A DNA stretch of 64,000 bases from positions 79,709 to 143,708 of the forward strand of contig CANJLD010000011.1 in the NCBI GenBank assembly GCA_947475165.1. Reading direction: 5' to 3'. Under the pieces are notes generated by a model. It did no database searches. It was not told the DNA's origin and was given only the letters and a program-made list of their open reading frames with translations. Source of the stretch: Bacteroidota bacterium (lineage in GTDB: Bacteria; Bacteroidota; Bacteroidia; Chitinophagales; LD1). Shown here piece after piece: positions 18,293 to 28,276 of this stretch. Position 1 is the stretch's first letter, and every line of letters begins with the position of its first letter. The position numbers and the translations under genes are program-made.

Positions 18293-19869
18293 TTTTAGAA
18301 CCGAAGACTATTGATGCCTATAACCGTTCTCGTAATTGCGCAAACAATCGAATAGTTTGTCACGCTCCGCTCACAAATTTGAACTTTGAACAAACCGGTG
18401 AAGCTCGAGCATGTTGCTATAATTTTAAAGAAGTGCTAGGCAAATGGCCTCAGCAATCCATACGCGAAATTTGGGAGGGAGCACAACTACAATCGCTTCG
18501 TAAAAATATAGAACAAAATAATTTAGGCGGAGGTTGCACAGAATGCGGTAAAATGATTGATGTCGGAAACTATCAAGGTGTGCGTGCAAAATATTATGAT
18601 GAATTTGCTTTAGGTTTTCTGAGTCAGAAAATTTCCGGTATTAAAAATAACCTGACCGGTTCTTTCACTTACCCTAAAGTGATAGAATTTGAATTGAGCA
18701 ATCAATGCAATTTAGAGTGTGTAATGTGCAATGGAAGCTTTTCTTCCAGCATCAGAAAAAATCGCGAAAAACTTCCGCCCATTATTTCGCCTTACAACGG
18801 AAAATTTGTGGATGAACTAGAAGAGTTTATCCCGCATTTAACCGATGCAAAATTTTTGGGTGGCGAACCCTTTATGATTGATATCTATCTCGACATTTGG
18901 GAGCGCATTCGAAAAATAAATCCGAACATTCGTATTCACATTACCACCAACGGAACTTTTTTAAACAACAGGATTAAAGATTTACTTGAAGGGTTGCGCG
19001 CAGGAATTGTTATGTCAATGGATTCGGTGGAGCGCGAAACCTATATGAAAATCAGAGTTAATAGCAACTATGATAAAGTAATTGAGAATCTCGATTATTT
19101 CCTCGATTATACTAAACGAAAAAATACGTTTATCTCCATTGCCGCATGTCCTATTATTTATAACTGGAAAGAACTGCCACAGCTATTAAAGTTTTGTCTG
19201 GGAAAAAATATTGCGTTGTACTTCAATGCAGTTTTTACACCGTTCGAACTTTCGCTACGGGAACAAACTATAGAGTTACAAGAAGAAGTTTTAGCGTACC
19301 TAGAATCGCATTCTCTTCCGGCTATAAAAGGCTCTGCAAATTCTCCGCGCAATTTGAGCATTCATGCATTTCATGATTTTACCAAACAATTAAAAGGTTG
19401 GCTGCTTGAACGCAAAGTTGTTTTAATTCAGAAGGATGAAAAAATTGAACAGATAGAAAAAGTTTTCAATACTAACGTTGACGTTGATTCTTTGGTTGAA
19501 TGGTCGCCAGAAAAAATCTCGAAATTGCTTTTAGAAATTACTGCGCTGGAAGGAAAAGGTTTGTTTGATAAAGAGAAGAAACTGAAAAGAAAATTAGAAC
19601 AACTGCTAATTGCTAGTCCAGAGGGCAAACTGAAAGATTCATTGGCCTGCTTTGTATCATTGTACGATAAATTTGATTCTACCTATTCATCTGAAGAACG
19701 ACAACAAAAGCTTTTAGTCTTCTCTCAATTTATAGAAACTCATCCCAAGAGAAATCAGGCACTTGCCCATTTGTCAACTTTATCACCTCTATTTATTGCC
19801 GATTGGTTTTGTGAAACCAGCGTTGAACAAATGCAGTTCATGATGGAACAGTTTTTCAACGTGCAATAA
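18289..19869 (+). CDS. Radical SAM protein with N-terminal twitch domain
   Basis: Predicted 526-residue enzyme. A cysteine-rich twitch/SPASM-like segment (C24, C42, C43, C83, C86, with the SIREIWEG signature at 57-64) comes before the radical SAM core, whose CxxxCxxC motif is C140, C144, C147. This is the reverse of the usual order, where SPASM or twitch domains are C-terminal. The layout matches the family annotated as twitch-domain-containing radical SAM protein. The C-terminal 150 residues are helical and charged. It is the last gene of the long plus-strand operon, coupled to the GT gene, and its 3' end overlaps the convergent paralogue by 14 bp. Confidence 0.88.
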   Translation: MILEPKTIDAYNRSRNCANNRIVCHAPLTNLNFEQTGEARACCYNFKEVLGKWPQQSIREIWEGAQLQSLRKNIEQNNLGGGCTECGKMIDVGNYQGVRAKYYDEFALGFLSQKISGIKNNLTGSFTYPKVIEFELSNQCNLECVMCNGSFSSSIRKNREKLPPIISPYNGKFVDELEEFIPHLTDAKFLGGEPFMIDIYLDIWERIRKINPNIRIHITTNGTFLNNRIKDLLEGLRAGIVMSMDSVERETYMKIRVNSNYDKVIENLDYFLDYTKRKNTFISIAACPIIYNWKELPQLLKFCLGKNIALYFNAVFTPFELSLREQTIELQEEVLAYLESHSLPAIKGSANSPRNLSIHAFHDFTKQLKGWLLERKVVLIQKDEKIEQIEKVFNTNVDVDSLVEWSPEKISKLLLEITALEGKGLFDKEKKLKRKLEQLLIASPEGKLKDSLACFVSLYDKFDSTYSSEERQQKLLVFSQFIETHPKRNQALAHLSTLSPLFIADWFCETSVEQMQFMMEQFFNVQ

Positions 19870-21316
19870 GCTGCTGCACAAACCGGTTTTCAAAATCTTC
19901 CGCCAAACTGTTTAAACTGCGCGTTTCTAACTGCTGATAAAAAACATCAGCCGGAGATGGAAGGACTGATTTGTAAAAATCAATTGGGCCATTTCGTTCG
20001 CTTAAAAGAACTGTTAGATGATTTACTTTCAGGAACAAATTCTGAAGCCGGTATTTTTTTTGCTCTTCTCCTTCGTTGAATTTTGTATAAACAAAATCAG
20101 TCATTTTTTTTTCGAATAATTCTTTTGCTTCAAGTTCTGTAGTAGCCGAAATTTCAACAACCATCTTTTTTTCGCTTTCTGTAGCCTCATTCAACCAGTT
20201 CATTATTTGAACGTGAACCAGGTTTTTATAAATATTCATATTGTACGAAGCAAGAGAACCTTGTTTATCTTCTTTAGTAAATTGAACTGTGCTGAGTTGC
20301 TCATAAATTTTGGAAAGTTCGTGGCGAGGCAGCGACCAGATAGCCCACTCAATCGGGCGATGGATAGTATTGAACCAAATATTGATGTTGTGTTTATTTA
20401 CGAACCGAATGAACTCCGGCATCTCGTGCCAATTGTTGCGCATGGGATTTACCATCAGGCACATGGTACGGTTATTTTCTTTGGTGTACTGCCTGTAGAA
20501 AAGAAAATGTTCCATCACACGATCAAAATGGGCGTTGACCCGAATGGTTTCATATATCTCCAGTGTAAGCGAATCGAGAGAGAAGTTGATGTGGATGTTT
20601 AATTTACTCAACCACTCTTTCACTTTATAATTAACCACAGTGCCATTTGTGGCAATTACAATTTTAAGTTTCGGATTCAATTTTTCTACTTTCTCGAAAA
20701 TTTTAAACACGGCATTTATAAGGAAAGGTTCACCGCCATTAAAGCGGAGTTCTTTAAGATGAGGGATAAATTCTTCAAGTTGCTCTACAAAATTATCATC
20801 ATATGCATTTTTAAGTGCAGGTAACCGGTCTCTGTTTTTTCGTATTGAAGAAGATAATTCACCAATACACATCACACACTCTAAGTTGCAAGTATTCGAA
20901 AGTTCCAATTCTAACATGCTCGGATAATTATCCGGCTCGTTTATATCGTATGCGTGTGCAAGTACCGATGTGTAATTACCTCCCTGCAAATTTTTTAAAC
21001 AAACATTGCATTTGTAAGTAAGATCATATTTCAGTAAATGATTTCGAAGCGATTGATACTTTTCGCCAAACCATATTTCGCGAATAGATTTTTCGGGATA
21101 CGAATCGGGTTCAATAAATGTAAGCCAGCAAGGGGCACAATCGCCATGCACATTAAAATACATGTTGCTGAAAGGAGCATGGCAAATATGAGCAGAATTA
21201 GGCTTGCCACGTGCTGCATTATAATCAGCAATTACATTACCTGACAGCCCGGGGCCAGATGTTTTATTTTTTGCTGAGTAAAGCTTACTAAGTAAAGTAT
21301 AAACTTTGTTTTTCAT
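19856..21316 (-). CDS. Radical SAM protein with N-terminal twitch domain
   Basis: Predicted 486-residue enzyme. I used the ATG at 21316; an in-frame TTG at 21355 would overlap the upstream gene. Twitch cysteines are C45, C60, C63, C103 and C106, with SIREIWFG; the radical SAM motif is C143, C147, C150 (NTCNLECVMC). A GGEP SAM-binding motif follows (FNGGEPFL). It is the last gene of the minus-strand SGNH-SGNH-rSAM-rSAM-rSAM operon. Its C-terminal 100 residues are predicted helical and may form a substrate or partner platform. Confidence 0.88.
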   Translation of the reverse strand: MKNKVYTLLSKLYSAKNKTSGPGLSGNVIADYNAARGKPNSAHICHAPFSNMYFNVHGDCAPCWLTFIEPDSYPEKSIREIWFGEKYQSLRNHLLKYDLTYKCNVCLKNLQGGNYTSVLAHAYDINEPDNYPSMLELELSNTCNLECVMCIGELSSSIRKNRDRLPALKNAYDDNFVEQLEEFIPHLKELRFNGGEPFLINAVFKIFEKVEKLNPKLKIVIATNGTVVNYKVKEWLSKLNIHINFSLDSLTLEIYETIRVNAHFDRVMEHFLFYRQYTKENNRTMCLMVNPMRNNWHEMPEFIRFVNKHNINIWFNTIHRPIEWAIWSLPRHELSKIYEQLSTVQFTKEDKQGSLASYNMNIYKNLVHVQIMNWLNEATESEKKMVVEISATTELEAKELFEKKMTDFVYTKFNEGEEQKKYRLQNLFLKVNHLTVLLSERNGPIDFYKSVLPSPADVFYQQLETRSLNSLAEDFENRFVQQLIAR

Positions 21317-21348
21317 TAGTCTTAGGTAAAATAAATGTTTTTTACTCT

Positions 21349-22797
21349 TTAGCAATACGTCTTTTTAACTCTTGAAATTAATTCTTCTGTTGTCCAACTG
21401 CCTACATCATCCATCATCTTCCGCAAAGGCGATTGAGAAACATCGCGTAAAATATGCTCTTCGATGGATGCATCGTTTATTGTTTGAAACATAACTTCAA
21501 GTTTACTGATGACTTCTTCGTTCAAAATTCTTTGCCCGCTGGCTTCTATTTTGCGTATATCATTAAAAAAATCTTCTCTGGTTTTATATACTTTAATACC
21601 GTGCGCGCTTCCATTGTCACGTTCTGAAATAACCGCTCCCTGATAGTTATCTTTTTGCTCACTATAATCAATACCATTCCTATTCTTTTCTTCGTAATGC
21701 TTTAAGTATTTGAGATAATCAATAAAAACACTTTTGTTATACTTTTCAAGTGAAGACACTTCAGGCAAATCAAATTTAGAGAGGTAATCGTGTATCTCCC
21801 GCAGTTTCTCTGAAGGAAGGAAAATAAGCGAAAGTTCGAAAGGCGCTGTCAAAAAACTATTAAAGAACACAATTCCCTTTTTGTTACAGAACTCAATCAC
21901 TTCATGTAGTTCATCCCAGTTTTCGCGCTGAGTGGTGAAACTTAGAGACATTGTTTTCCCTTTACTTTTCACATAACTATTAAAGTAATCTAGATTCTGC
22001 ATCACTGTTTCGAATGAAGCGTTTTTACGGATGTATTCATATCGCTCTTTGCGAATTGAATCAATAGAAACCGCCAATTCAAAATTTCCTTTGGACAATA
22101 AATCTTTTACTTTTTCGGTAATTACCGTACCATTGGTGATAACAAAAATGTTGATGTAGGGATTCAATCGCATCATCTCATCCCAGATTTGAAAGTACGA
22201 ATGAATCAGAAAGGGTTCACCACCAAAGAATTTTGCTTCTTTCAAATGCGGAATAAATTCTTTCATCTGTTCTATGAAAGCATCATCATATGGAGTAGGA
22301 ATCGGGGGAAGTTTATCGCGGTTATGACGGATTGAAGAAGATGTATTGCCGTTGCACATGATGCATTCGAGATTGCATTTGATGTCGGTTTCAAATTCCA
22401 TTACTCTCGGATACGTGTGCTTTTTATAATCAGCGTACTTGTCAAAGCCCTGTGGCTTTAATCCGGTAAATTTTTTTTTCTCAACAAAATATTTGCAATG
22501 CTGGCAGCCGTAATTAAGGTCATTATGTTCAATATAGCCCCGTAATTTTTTCATGGGTTCGCCAAACCAGATATCGCGAATAGAATTTTGAGGATATTCT
22601 CCCACCAAAATATTGCGATTGTAAGTACAGGCATAGACCTTACCGCGCCAGGAAAATGTGAGGCTGTTAAACGGAACATAGCAGATTAAGTCTTTCGGCC
22701 CATCGGGGCGAGCACGGTTGTATGCTTTAAAAATATCTTTGTCCACCGGGTGATACGGATACGCAGATTTAAACTTAGAAGTGATAAAATCAAACAT
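21349..22797 (-). CDS. Radical SAM protein with N-terminal twitch domain
   Basis: Predicted 482-residue enzyme with twitch cysteines C39, C57, C98, C101 and the radical SAM triplet C141, C145, C148 (IKCNLECIMC), followed by the GGEP motif in KFFGGEPFL. It is highly similar along its whole length to the next gene upstream (22801-24330); both share the GPK..CYxPxNSLTFS and YGCxHCKYF segments, so they are recent duplicates. The gap to that gene is 3 bp and it ends 32 bp before the third family member starts. Confidence 0.88.
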   Translation of the reverse strand: MFDFITSKFKSAYPYHPVDKDIFKAYNRARPDGPKDLICYVPFNSLTFSWRGKVYACTYNRNILVGEYPQNSIRDIWFGEPMKKLRGYIEHNDLNYGCQHCKYFVEKKKFTGLKPQGFDKYADYKKHTYPRVMEFETDIKCNLECIMCNGNTSSSIRHNRDKLPPIPTPYDDAFIEQMKEFIPHLKEAKFFGGEPFLIHSYFQIWDEMMRLNPYINIFVITNGTVITEKVKDLLSKGNFELAVSIDSIRKERYEYIRKNASFETVMQNLDYFNSYVKSKGKTMSLSFTTQRENWDELHEVIEFCNKKGIVFFNSFLTAPFELSLIFLPSEKLREIHDYLSKFDLPEVSSLEKYNKSVFIDYLKYLKHYEEKNRNGIDYSEQKDNYQGAVISERDNGSAHGIKVYKTREDFFNDIRKIEASGQRILNEEVISKLEVMFQTINDASIEEHILRDVSQSPLRKMMDDVGSWTTEELISRVKKTYC

Positions 22798-22800
22798 TGT

Positions 22801-24330
22801 TTATTGAGTATTGACAGGCATTTGTTTTTGCATGTTGTATTGGTCAATTGAGGAGCTACAGTTATTCTTCAACTCTTCTTCCGATTTATCTCTTATGCTT
22901 TGAACAGTGCTTTTAAAATCGGTATGTTTCACTAAACCGCGCAACAGGTTCTGCTCTTCATCAGTATAGTTCGACAACACAATATTCAACTTGCGAAGAA
23001 GAATTTCTTTTGGAAGAATACTGCCGAGTTTCTCATCAGCGTTATACTGTTCATTTATCCAAGCTAAGAATAATGCAGGTGACACTGGTAATGCTTCCTG
23101 AAAAAATATTTTTTTAACATCATTCCCAACACCTATCTGCGAGTCTCTGTTGAATTCATAATCGTGATATTTTTTCACTTCATCTGAAGCGATGTAAGTA
23201 TCAAGATAATGCTTGAAATCTTCGAAGCATTTAGCATTATGTCTTTCTTTTTGGGTCAGTTTCGAAAAAGAAAACTGTTGCATATAAGCACGCACCCTTT
23301 GTAGCTCTTCTCTGGGCAAGTCGGTTAAAGCAAAGCGTACGGGGCGCTCAAGATAGCTCACATAGATATACGCATTTACTTCATTGCACAGGTTGATGAT
23401 GAGCGGCATTTGTTCCCAATTATCTTTCTGAACTGTAAAACTTAGCGATAGATGTTTGCCTTTACGATTACAGATTTCGCTGAACCGTCTAATATTATCC
23501 ATCAGCTTTTCATACACCACATTTTTCCGGATGCGTTCTACCTTTTCTTTATCAAAAGCATCAATGGAAATAGCCAGATCAAAGTTGAGTTCGTTGACTA
23601 ATTTTTCGATTTTACTGTTCCAATGTGTGCCATTGGTAATAACAAACAAATCTAGATTGGGGTTCAATTCTTTTACTTTATCCCAAATTTTATAGTAGAC
23701 AGGAATAAGAAAAGGCTCGCCTCCATAAAACTTCGCCTCCTTTAATGTGGGAATATATTTCCCAATTTGTTCTACAAATGCATCATCGTAATACATTGGA
23801 AGTGGCGGAAGTTTATCGCGATTTTTGCGAATACTGCTACTCACTTCGCCATGACACATTTGGCATTCTAAATTGCATTCGTTGCTTAATTCAAATTCGA
23901 ACACCTGCGGAAAAGCTGCATCGGTGTCTTTATAATATTTATCAAATACTAGCGGACGAAGGTTAGAGAACTTACCTTTATCAAAAAAATATTTGCAATG
24001 CCGGCAACCATAATCAAGGTCATTATTTGTCATGTGCTCGCGCAATTTTTTTGCTTCGGCTCCATTCCAGATTTCTTCAATACTGTTTTTGGGATACATG
24101 CCCAATAGCACATCGCGGTTATAAGAACACACAAACACCTGACCACCAAAAGAAAAAGTTAAACTGTTATACGGTAGATAACAAAAAATTTGTTTGGGTC
24201 CATTAGGGCGAAATCGATTGAACTGATTATATAGCTTGCGGTCTATAGGATGATAGCCATTTGCCTTTGCCTCACGATATTTTTTATCGAGTTGAAAAGA
24301 AGTTTTTATGGCTTCGAAAAAATCAATCAT
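22801..24330 (-). CDS. Radical SAM protein with N-terminal twitch domain
   Basis: Predicted 509-residue enzyme with twitch cysteines C50, C68, C109, C112 and radical SAM cysteines C152, C156, C159 (NECNLECQMC). The start ATG overlaps the stop codon of the upstream SGNH hydrolase by 4 bp, so the hydrolase and the radical SAM enzyme are translationally coupled. It is the first of three consecutive paralogues. The C-terminal 120 residues are rich in Lys, Glu and Asn and end in a Gln-rich tail with no recognised domain. Confidence 0.88.
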   Translation of the reverse strand: MIDFFEAIKTSFQLDKKYREAKANGYHPIDRKLYNQFNRFRPNGPKQIFCYLPYNSLTFSFGGQVFVCSYNRDVLLGMYPKNSIEEIWNGAEAKKLREHMTNNDLDYGCRHCKYFFDKGKFSNLRPLVFDKYYKDTDAAFPQVFEFELSNECNLECQMCHGEVSSSIRKNRDKLPPLPMYYDDAFVEQIGKYIPTLKEAKFYGGEPFLIPVYYKIWDKVKELNPNLDLFVITNGTHWNSKIEKLVNELNFDLAISIDAFDKEKVERIRKNVVYEKLMDNIRRFSEICNRKGKHLSLSFTVQKDNWEQMPLIINLCNEVNAYIYVSYLERPVRFALTDLPREELQRVRAYMQQFSFSKLTQKERHNAKCFEDFKHYLDTYIASDEVKKYHDYEFNRDSQIGVGNDVKKIFFQEALPVSPALFLAWINEQYNADEKLGSILPKEILLRKLNIVLSNYTDEEQNLLRGLVKHTDFKSTVQSIRDKSEEELKNNCSSSIDQYNMQKQMPVNTQ

Positions 24331-25622
24331 TCGGGTTTCGTTTTTTGCGAATCCAAAATAGGGAATATTTCGGGATAGAATTTTTGCAAACCAGAATAAA
24401 CTCCTTTTGCCATTACCGCATAGCCTTTAGAGTTGTGGTGCCCATCTTGCTTCCAATAATAATTTCTAATGTCATCTTTGCTCTTTCCAAATTCTTTCAA
24501 ATAAAATGGCAACAAATCAAACACGTAAACATTATCGATAGTGTGAAGATTCGTTATAATTTTATCCAAATTATAATCATACTGCTTTTTATAAATTTCA
24601 CTCTGATTTGGTTGTAATACAACCAACAATTTTGCCCCGTTACGTTTTGCTTCTTTAGCGTAAATTAAAAAAAGTGCAGTTGTGAGTTGGTCGAGTTTGT
24701 TTACTTCTTCACGCGGAAAAGGAGTTTTAAGTAGAAGTTCATTATACCCAAGGGCGGTAAAAAAGGTGCGCGATACATAACTGAGCGCATAGATAGGCTC
24801 CCACCATGGTGGAGGAGGGAGTTTTATAGTTCCGTTTTTTTGAAACCGCTCCAAACCTCCTTTCGCTGCCATGTCTGTATTTATATCGTTGGAAGAAAGC
24901 GTTTGAATAATAATATCAGGATGATATGAAACAAGGCGATCGCGGTAGTTCACAAAGTTTACACAGGGGTCATCGCCCGAAATGCCAGCGTTCATGAAAT
25001 AACAACCAGTATCCTTAGTTAACAGCAGCTTACTCAGTAAGCTCACATAACAAGAATCGTAAGGTGCGCCCACACCTTCGGTAAAAGAGTCTCCGCAAAG
25101 CAAAACTCGCTTCTCGTTTTTACTTTTTTCTTTCCGCCATTCCATGTCTGAAAACCCAAGCGAATTGCATTGCCTTACATAATTAAACTCCGGCCGAATA
25201 ATATAAAATTTTTCATACGGTTCATGCGTACGATAATATTTTTCGTATGCTGCATTATACCGTGAGGCATAACCGAATTTTATCTTTTCCATGTACGTAT
25301 CACCGGTACCCGTAGCAAGCAACACTATTTCAAGTAGCAGTAACGTAAAACAAACAGACGCAACAGCCATTTGATACTTTTCGTACCTCTTTAAACCGAA
25401 TAGACGATTCAATAGGCCAAGAATAAACCACAGTAGAAGCCACAAATAAAAATACAATGCCATATGTGTATGCCACTTAATAAATGCATAGCCCACCTGT
25501 TTTGTCCAATAAATTTCCCAGAGCAGATACAAAATTCCGAGCATGGTCACAACAGATGCGTAATTGAATGTAAGGCTGAATCTGATAAACGGCTTTTCTT
25601 TGAAAGATACATGCATAAACAT
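24327..25622 (-). CDS. Membrane-anchored SGNH/GDSL hydrolase
   Basis: Predicted 431-residue protein with about three N-terminal transmembrane segments (20-36, 52-74, 86-104) and a C-terminal SGNH hydrolase domain placed outside the membrane. The nucleophile Ser179 lies in GDSFTEG, and the catalytic Asp-His pair is in DGHH (D393, H396). SGNH enzymes add or remove acyl groups on sugars and lipids; membrane-anchored ones often O-acetylate or deacetylate exopolysaccharide. The stop codon overlaps the radical SAM gene downstream by 4 bp. It is one of four paralogues in the window with the same N-terminal IYW...IKWHTH signature. Confidence 0.85.
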   Translation of the reverse strand: MFMHVSFKEKPFIRFSLTFNYASVVTMLGILYLLWEIYWTKQVGYAFIKWHTHMALYFYLWLLLWFILGLLNRLFGLKRYEKYQMAVASVCFTLLLLEIVLLATGTGDTYMEKIKFGYASRYNAAYEKYYRTHEPYEKFYIIRPEFNYVRQCNSLGFSDMEWRKEKSKNEKRVLLCGDSFTEGVGAPYDSCYVSLLSKLLLTKDTGCYFMNAGISGDDPCVNFVNYRDRLVSYHPDIIIQTLSSNDINTDMAAKGGLERFQKNGTIKLPPPPWWEPIYALSYVSRTFFTALGYNELLLKTPFPREEVNKLDQLTTALFLIYAKEAKRNGAKLLVVLQPNQSEIYKKQYDYNLDKIITNLHTIDNVYVFDLLPFYLKEFGKSKDDIRNYYWKQDGHHNSKGYAVMAKGVYSGLQKFYPEIFPILDSQKTKPE

Positions 25623-25640
25623 GCGGCAATTTCACCTTAT

Positions 25641-26882
25641 TTATTTTAAAACAAGCCCTTTGTAAATTCCATCAGCCATCATTTTGTATCCATCGGGGTT
25701 ATGATGTCCATCCCGTTTCCAATAATAATAGCCAGGTGTCTTATTAGCGGATTCTATTCTTTTATTATAAAAGGGCATTAAGTCAACTACTAAGATATTA
25801 GGTGTCCCCTTTAACTTGGAAAGAATTGCCGAGAAATCGTATCCGTATTTTTTTTCTTTCACTTCAAACAAAAAGGGCTGTAATATTACCAACAGTTTGC
25901 AATTATTTTTTTGCGTTAACGAAGCATATGTTTTAAATAGACCAACCACCTTACCATCTAACTCATTTTTACAATTATCTACGTCTGTTTTTTTTAATAA
26001 AAGCTGGTCATAGCCCAGCGCAGTAAAACATAATCTGGAGATAAAACTTAAAGCATAGACCGGTTCCCATCTAGGAGCTCTTTTAAATTGCACTTTGCCA
26101 TTTGACAAAAATCTCTCCATGCCCCCACGTACCATCATATCAACATTCATATCACCTGAGGATAATGTTTGTAAAACAATATCAGGATGATAGGTGTTAA
26201 GCCGGTCGTGGTAACTTGCAAAATTCATAAATGGGTCGCTGCCACAAATGCCCGCATTCATAATATAAATAGTAGAATCTGATGAAAATTTTCCCCGTAG
26301 CAAAGCTACATATGATGAATCGTACGGTGCACCATCACCCTCTGTAAAAGAATCTCCTAAAGCCAGCAAACGCTTTTCATTATTTTTTTTGTTTACTGGC
26401 CACTCCATGTCTGAAAAGCCCAACGAGTTTGACATGCGCGAGTAGCGGTATTCTGGCTTTGTAATCCAATGTTGCTTATTGGGAGGATATGCATGGTAAG
26501 GCGATTCGTTTCCCACCTGATAATATGATGTATAACCGGCTCCGGCCTTTTCCATAACGGTTTCGTTTACCCCAAAAGCCGAAAGTAAGAGTTCAGTTAT
26601 AAAAAGCACTACAGCAATAGCAGTAAAAACTGTAATCAGCCGTTGATGCCTCTGCCTACCTATGGGTCGAAGAATGTAGTACGAAAAGAGATACACAAAT
26701 ATCCATAAATACACATATATCATTAAGCGAGTATGCCATTTAATACAGGCATAGCCTACTTCATGCGCCCAGTATATTTCCCAAAAAAGATAGGGAAGCG
26801 TAATGAGTATTAAACCCCAATGATAGTGGAGCTTAAAGCTAATGTGCAAAGTCAGTCTTTGGGAGATACTATCAGAATTCAT
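25641..26882 (-). CDS. Membrane-anchored SGNH/GDSL hydrolase
   Basis: Predicted 413-residue paralogue of the downstream gene, with the same topology: three N-terminal transmembrane segments and an extracytoplasmic SGNH domain. Ser178 is in GDSFTEG and D391/H394 in DGHH. The APYDSS sequence after the nucleophile is shared by its relatives. It is the first gene of the minus-strand operon that ends with three radical SAM genes (18-bp gap to the next gene), and it is divergent from the rSAM-rSAM-GT2 operon that starts at 26975. Confidence 0.85.
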   Translation of the reverse strand: MNSDSISQRLTLHISFKLHYHWGLILITLPYLFWEIYWAHEVGYACIKWHTRLMIYVYLWIFVYLFSYYILRPIGRQRHQRLITVFTAIAVVLFITELLLSAFGVNETVMEKAGAGYTSYYQVGNESPYHAYPPNKQHWITKPEYRYSRMSNSLGFSDMEWPVNKKNNEKRLLALGDSFTEGDGAPYDSSYVALLRGKFSSDSTIYIMNAGICGSDPFMNFASYHDRLNTYHPDIVLQTLSSGDMNVDMMVRGGMERFLSNGKVQFKRAPRWEPVYALSFISRLCFTALGYDQLLLKKTDVDNCKNELDGKVVGLFKTYASLTQKNNCKLLVILQPFLFEVKEKKYGYDFSAILSKLKGTPNILVVDLMPFYNKRIESANKTPGYYYWKRDGHHNPDGYKMMADGIYKGLVLK

Positions 26883-26974
26883 AAAACTGTAACTAATTCG
26901 GTATTTTTTATTTTATTGAGCATCATTCTATATTCATGTGTCGTTTATAGTATTGCACCGGTAAAGAAAATGAA

Positions 26975-28267
26975 ATGAATTTAATTCAACGTCTTAAATC
27001 CAGAATGGCCCGGTACAAGTTTGAAGGCAATAAGCACCTGTCAAGTTCAGATGTTTTTTGTATGGCTCCGTGGATACAACTACATGCGCAAACCAATGGC
27101 AAAGCTGCGCCATGTTGTATGTCGAGTATAAAAGATGGAAATGAAATTGGCGATTTAAGAACGAACCCGAATTTAGCTACTGCATGGAATTCAGCCAATA
27201 TGAAACAACTGCGGCAGAACATGCTGAACGGCAAAAAAAGTTCTATCTGCAACAACTGTTACGAGCATGAAAAAATTGGAAAGAAAAGTGAGCGGCATCA
27301 ATACAACAATGACTTCACCCGTTATTATCAGCGCGTAAAAAATACGCTACCCGATGGCACTGTTACCGACAAACAAGTGCCCGTAATTGATTTGCGTTTT
27401 TCGAACAAGTGCAATTACAAATGCCGAATCTGCAACAGCGATTACAGCACCTTGTGGTATGAAGAAGAAATAAAACTCGGTATCACTCCTCTGCAAAAAG
27501 ACATGAAGCCGGTGGCTGATGAAAAAGTTTTTTGGGAAAGTTTTAAAGAGATGTTGCCGGGTGTGGAGCGTTTGCATTTTGCGGGAGGCGAGCCGCTGTT
27601 TATGGATGAACATTATGAAGTGCTCGAACATTTAATTACCATTGGCAAAACCGATATTAACCTTACTTACAACACCAACTTTTCTACGCTTCGCTATAAA
27701 AAGCATAATGTAATTGAGCTGTGGAATAAATTCAGGAAGGTAGATGTGTGGGCAAGTTTAGATGGCATGGGCGAGCGTGGCGACTATCAACGCAAAGGGC
27801 AGAAGTGGGAAAAAATTGAAGAGAATATTCGCGAAGTGCAGAAGGAGTGTAAGACAGTTTGTTTTGGGGTAAATGCTACGGTCAGTATTTTCAACGTGTT
27901 GCACATTCCCGAATTTTATAAGCACATGATAGAAAACAAATTGGTGCAGGCAGAGCGAATGAATTTGTATCCGCTTTATTTTCCTCATGCTTTTAGCATA
28001 GCTAATCTTACCCCAGCATTAAAACAACAAGTGATTGATGAATACAAAAATTTTGAAAATATTTTTCTAAAATCTTTGCCAGCTAATACGCCAGTAAAAA
28101 ATCATTTGAAAGCTATTGTAACGTATTTGAAAAGTGAGAACAAAAATTTGAAGCAAGAATTCCAACAAAAAATAAATGCGGTAGATGAAATACGAAACGA
28201 AAAGTTTGAGGAAGTTTTTCCGGAGTTGGCGGAGATGATGGTGGCAATTGATAAAGTGAAAATTTAA
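26975..28267 (+). CDS. Radical SAM protein with N-terminal twitch domain
   Basis: Predicted 430-residue enzyme of a second subtype. Twitch cysteines are C29, C47, C48, C92, C95 (MAPWIQLH and ICNNC regions); the radical SAM triplet is C146, C150, C153 (NKCNYKCRIC), followed by the GGEP motif in HFAGGEPLF. It is more similar to the protein at 43060-44313 than to the 18-24 kb group. It opens the plus-strand rSAM-rSAM-GT2 operon; the next gene starts 9 bp later. The substrate is unknown. Confidence 0.87.
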   Translation: MNLIQRLKSRMARYKFEGNKHLSSSDVFCMAPWIQLHAQTNGKAAPCCMSSIKDGNEIGDLRTNPNLATAWNSANMKQLRQNMLNGKKSSICNNCYEHEKIGKKSERHQYNNDFTRYYQRVKNTLPDGTVTDKQVPVIDLRFSNKCNYKCRICNSDYSTLWYEEEIKLGITPLQKDMKPVADEKVFWESFKEMLPGVERLHFAGGEPLFMDEHYEVLEHLITIGKTDINLTYNTNFSTLRYKKHNVIELWNKFRKVDVWASLDGMGERGDYQRKGQKWEKIEENIREVQKECKTVCFGVNATVSIFNVLHIPEFYKHMIENKLVQAERMNLYPLYFPHAFSIANLTPALKQQVIDEYKNFENIFLKSLPANTPVKNHLKAIVTYLKSENKNLKQEFQQKINAVDEIRNEKFEEVFPELAEMMVAIDKVKI

Positions 28268-28276
28268 AGCAAAGCA

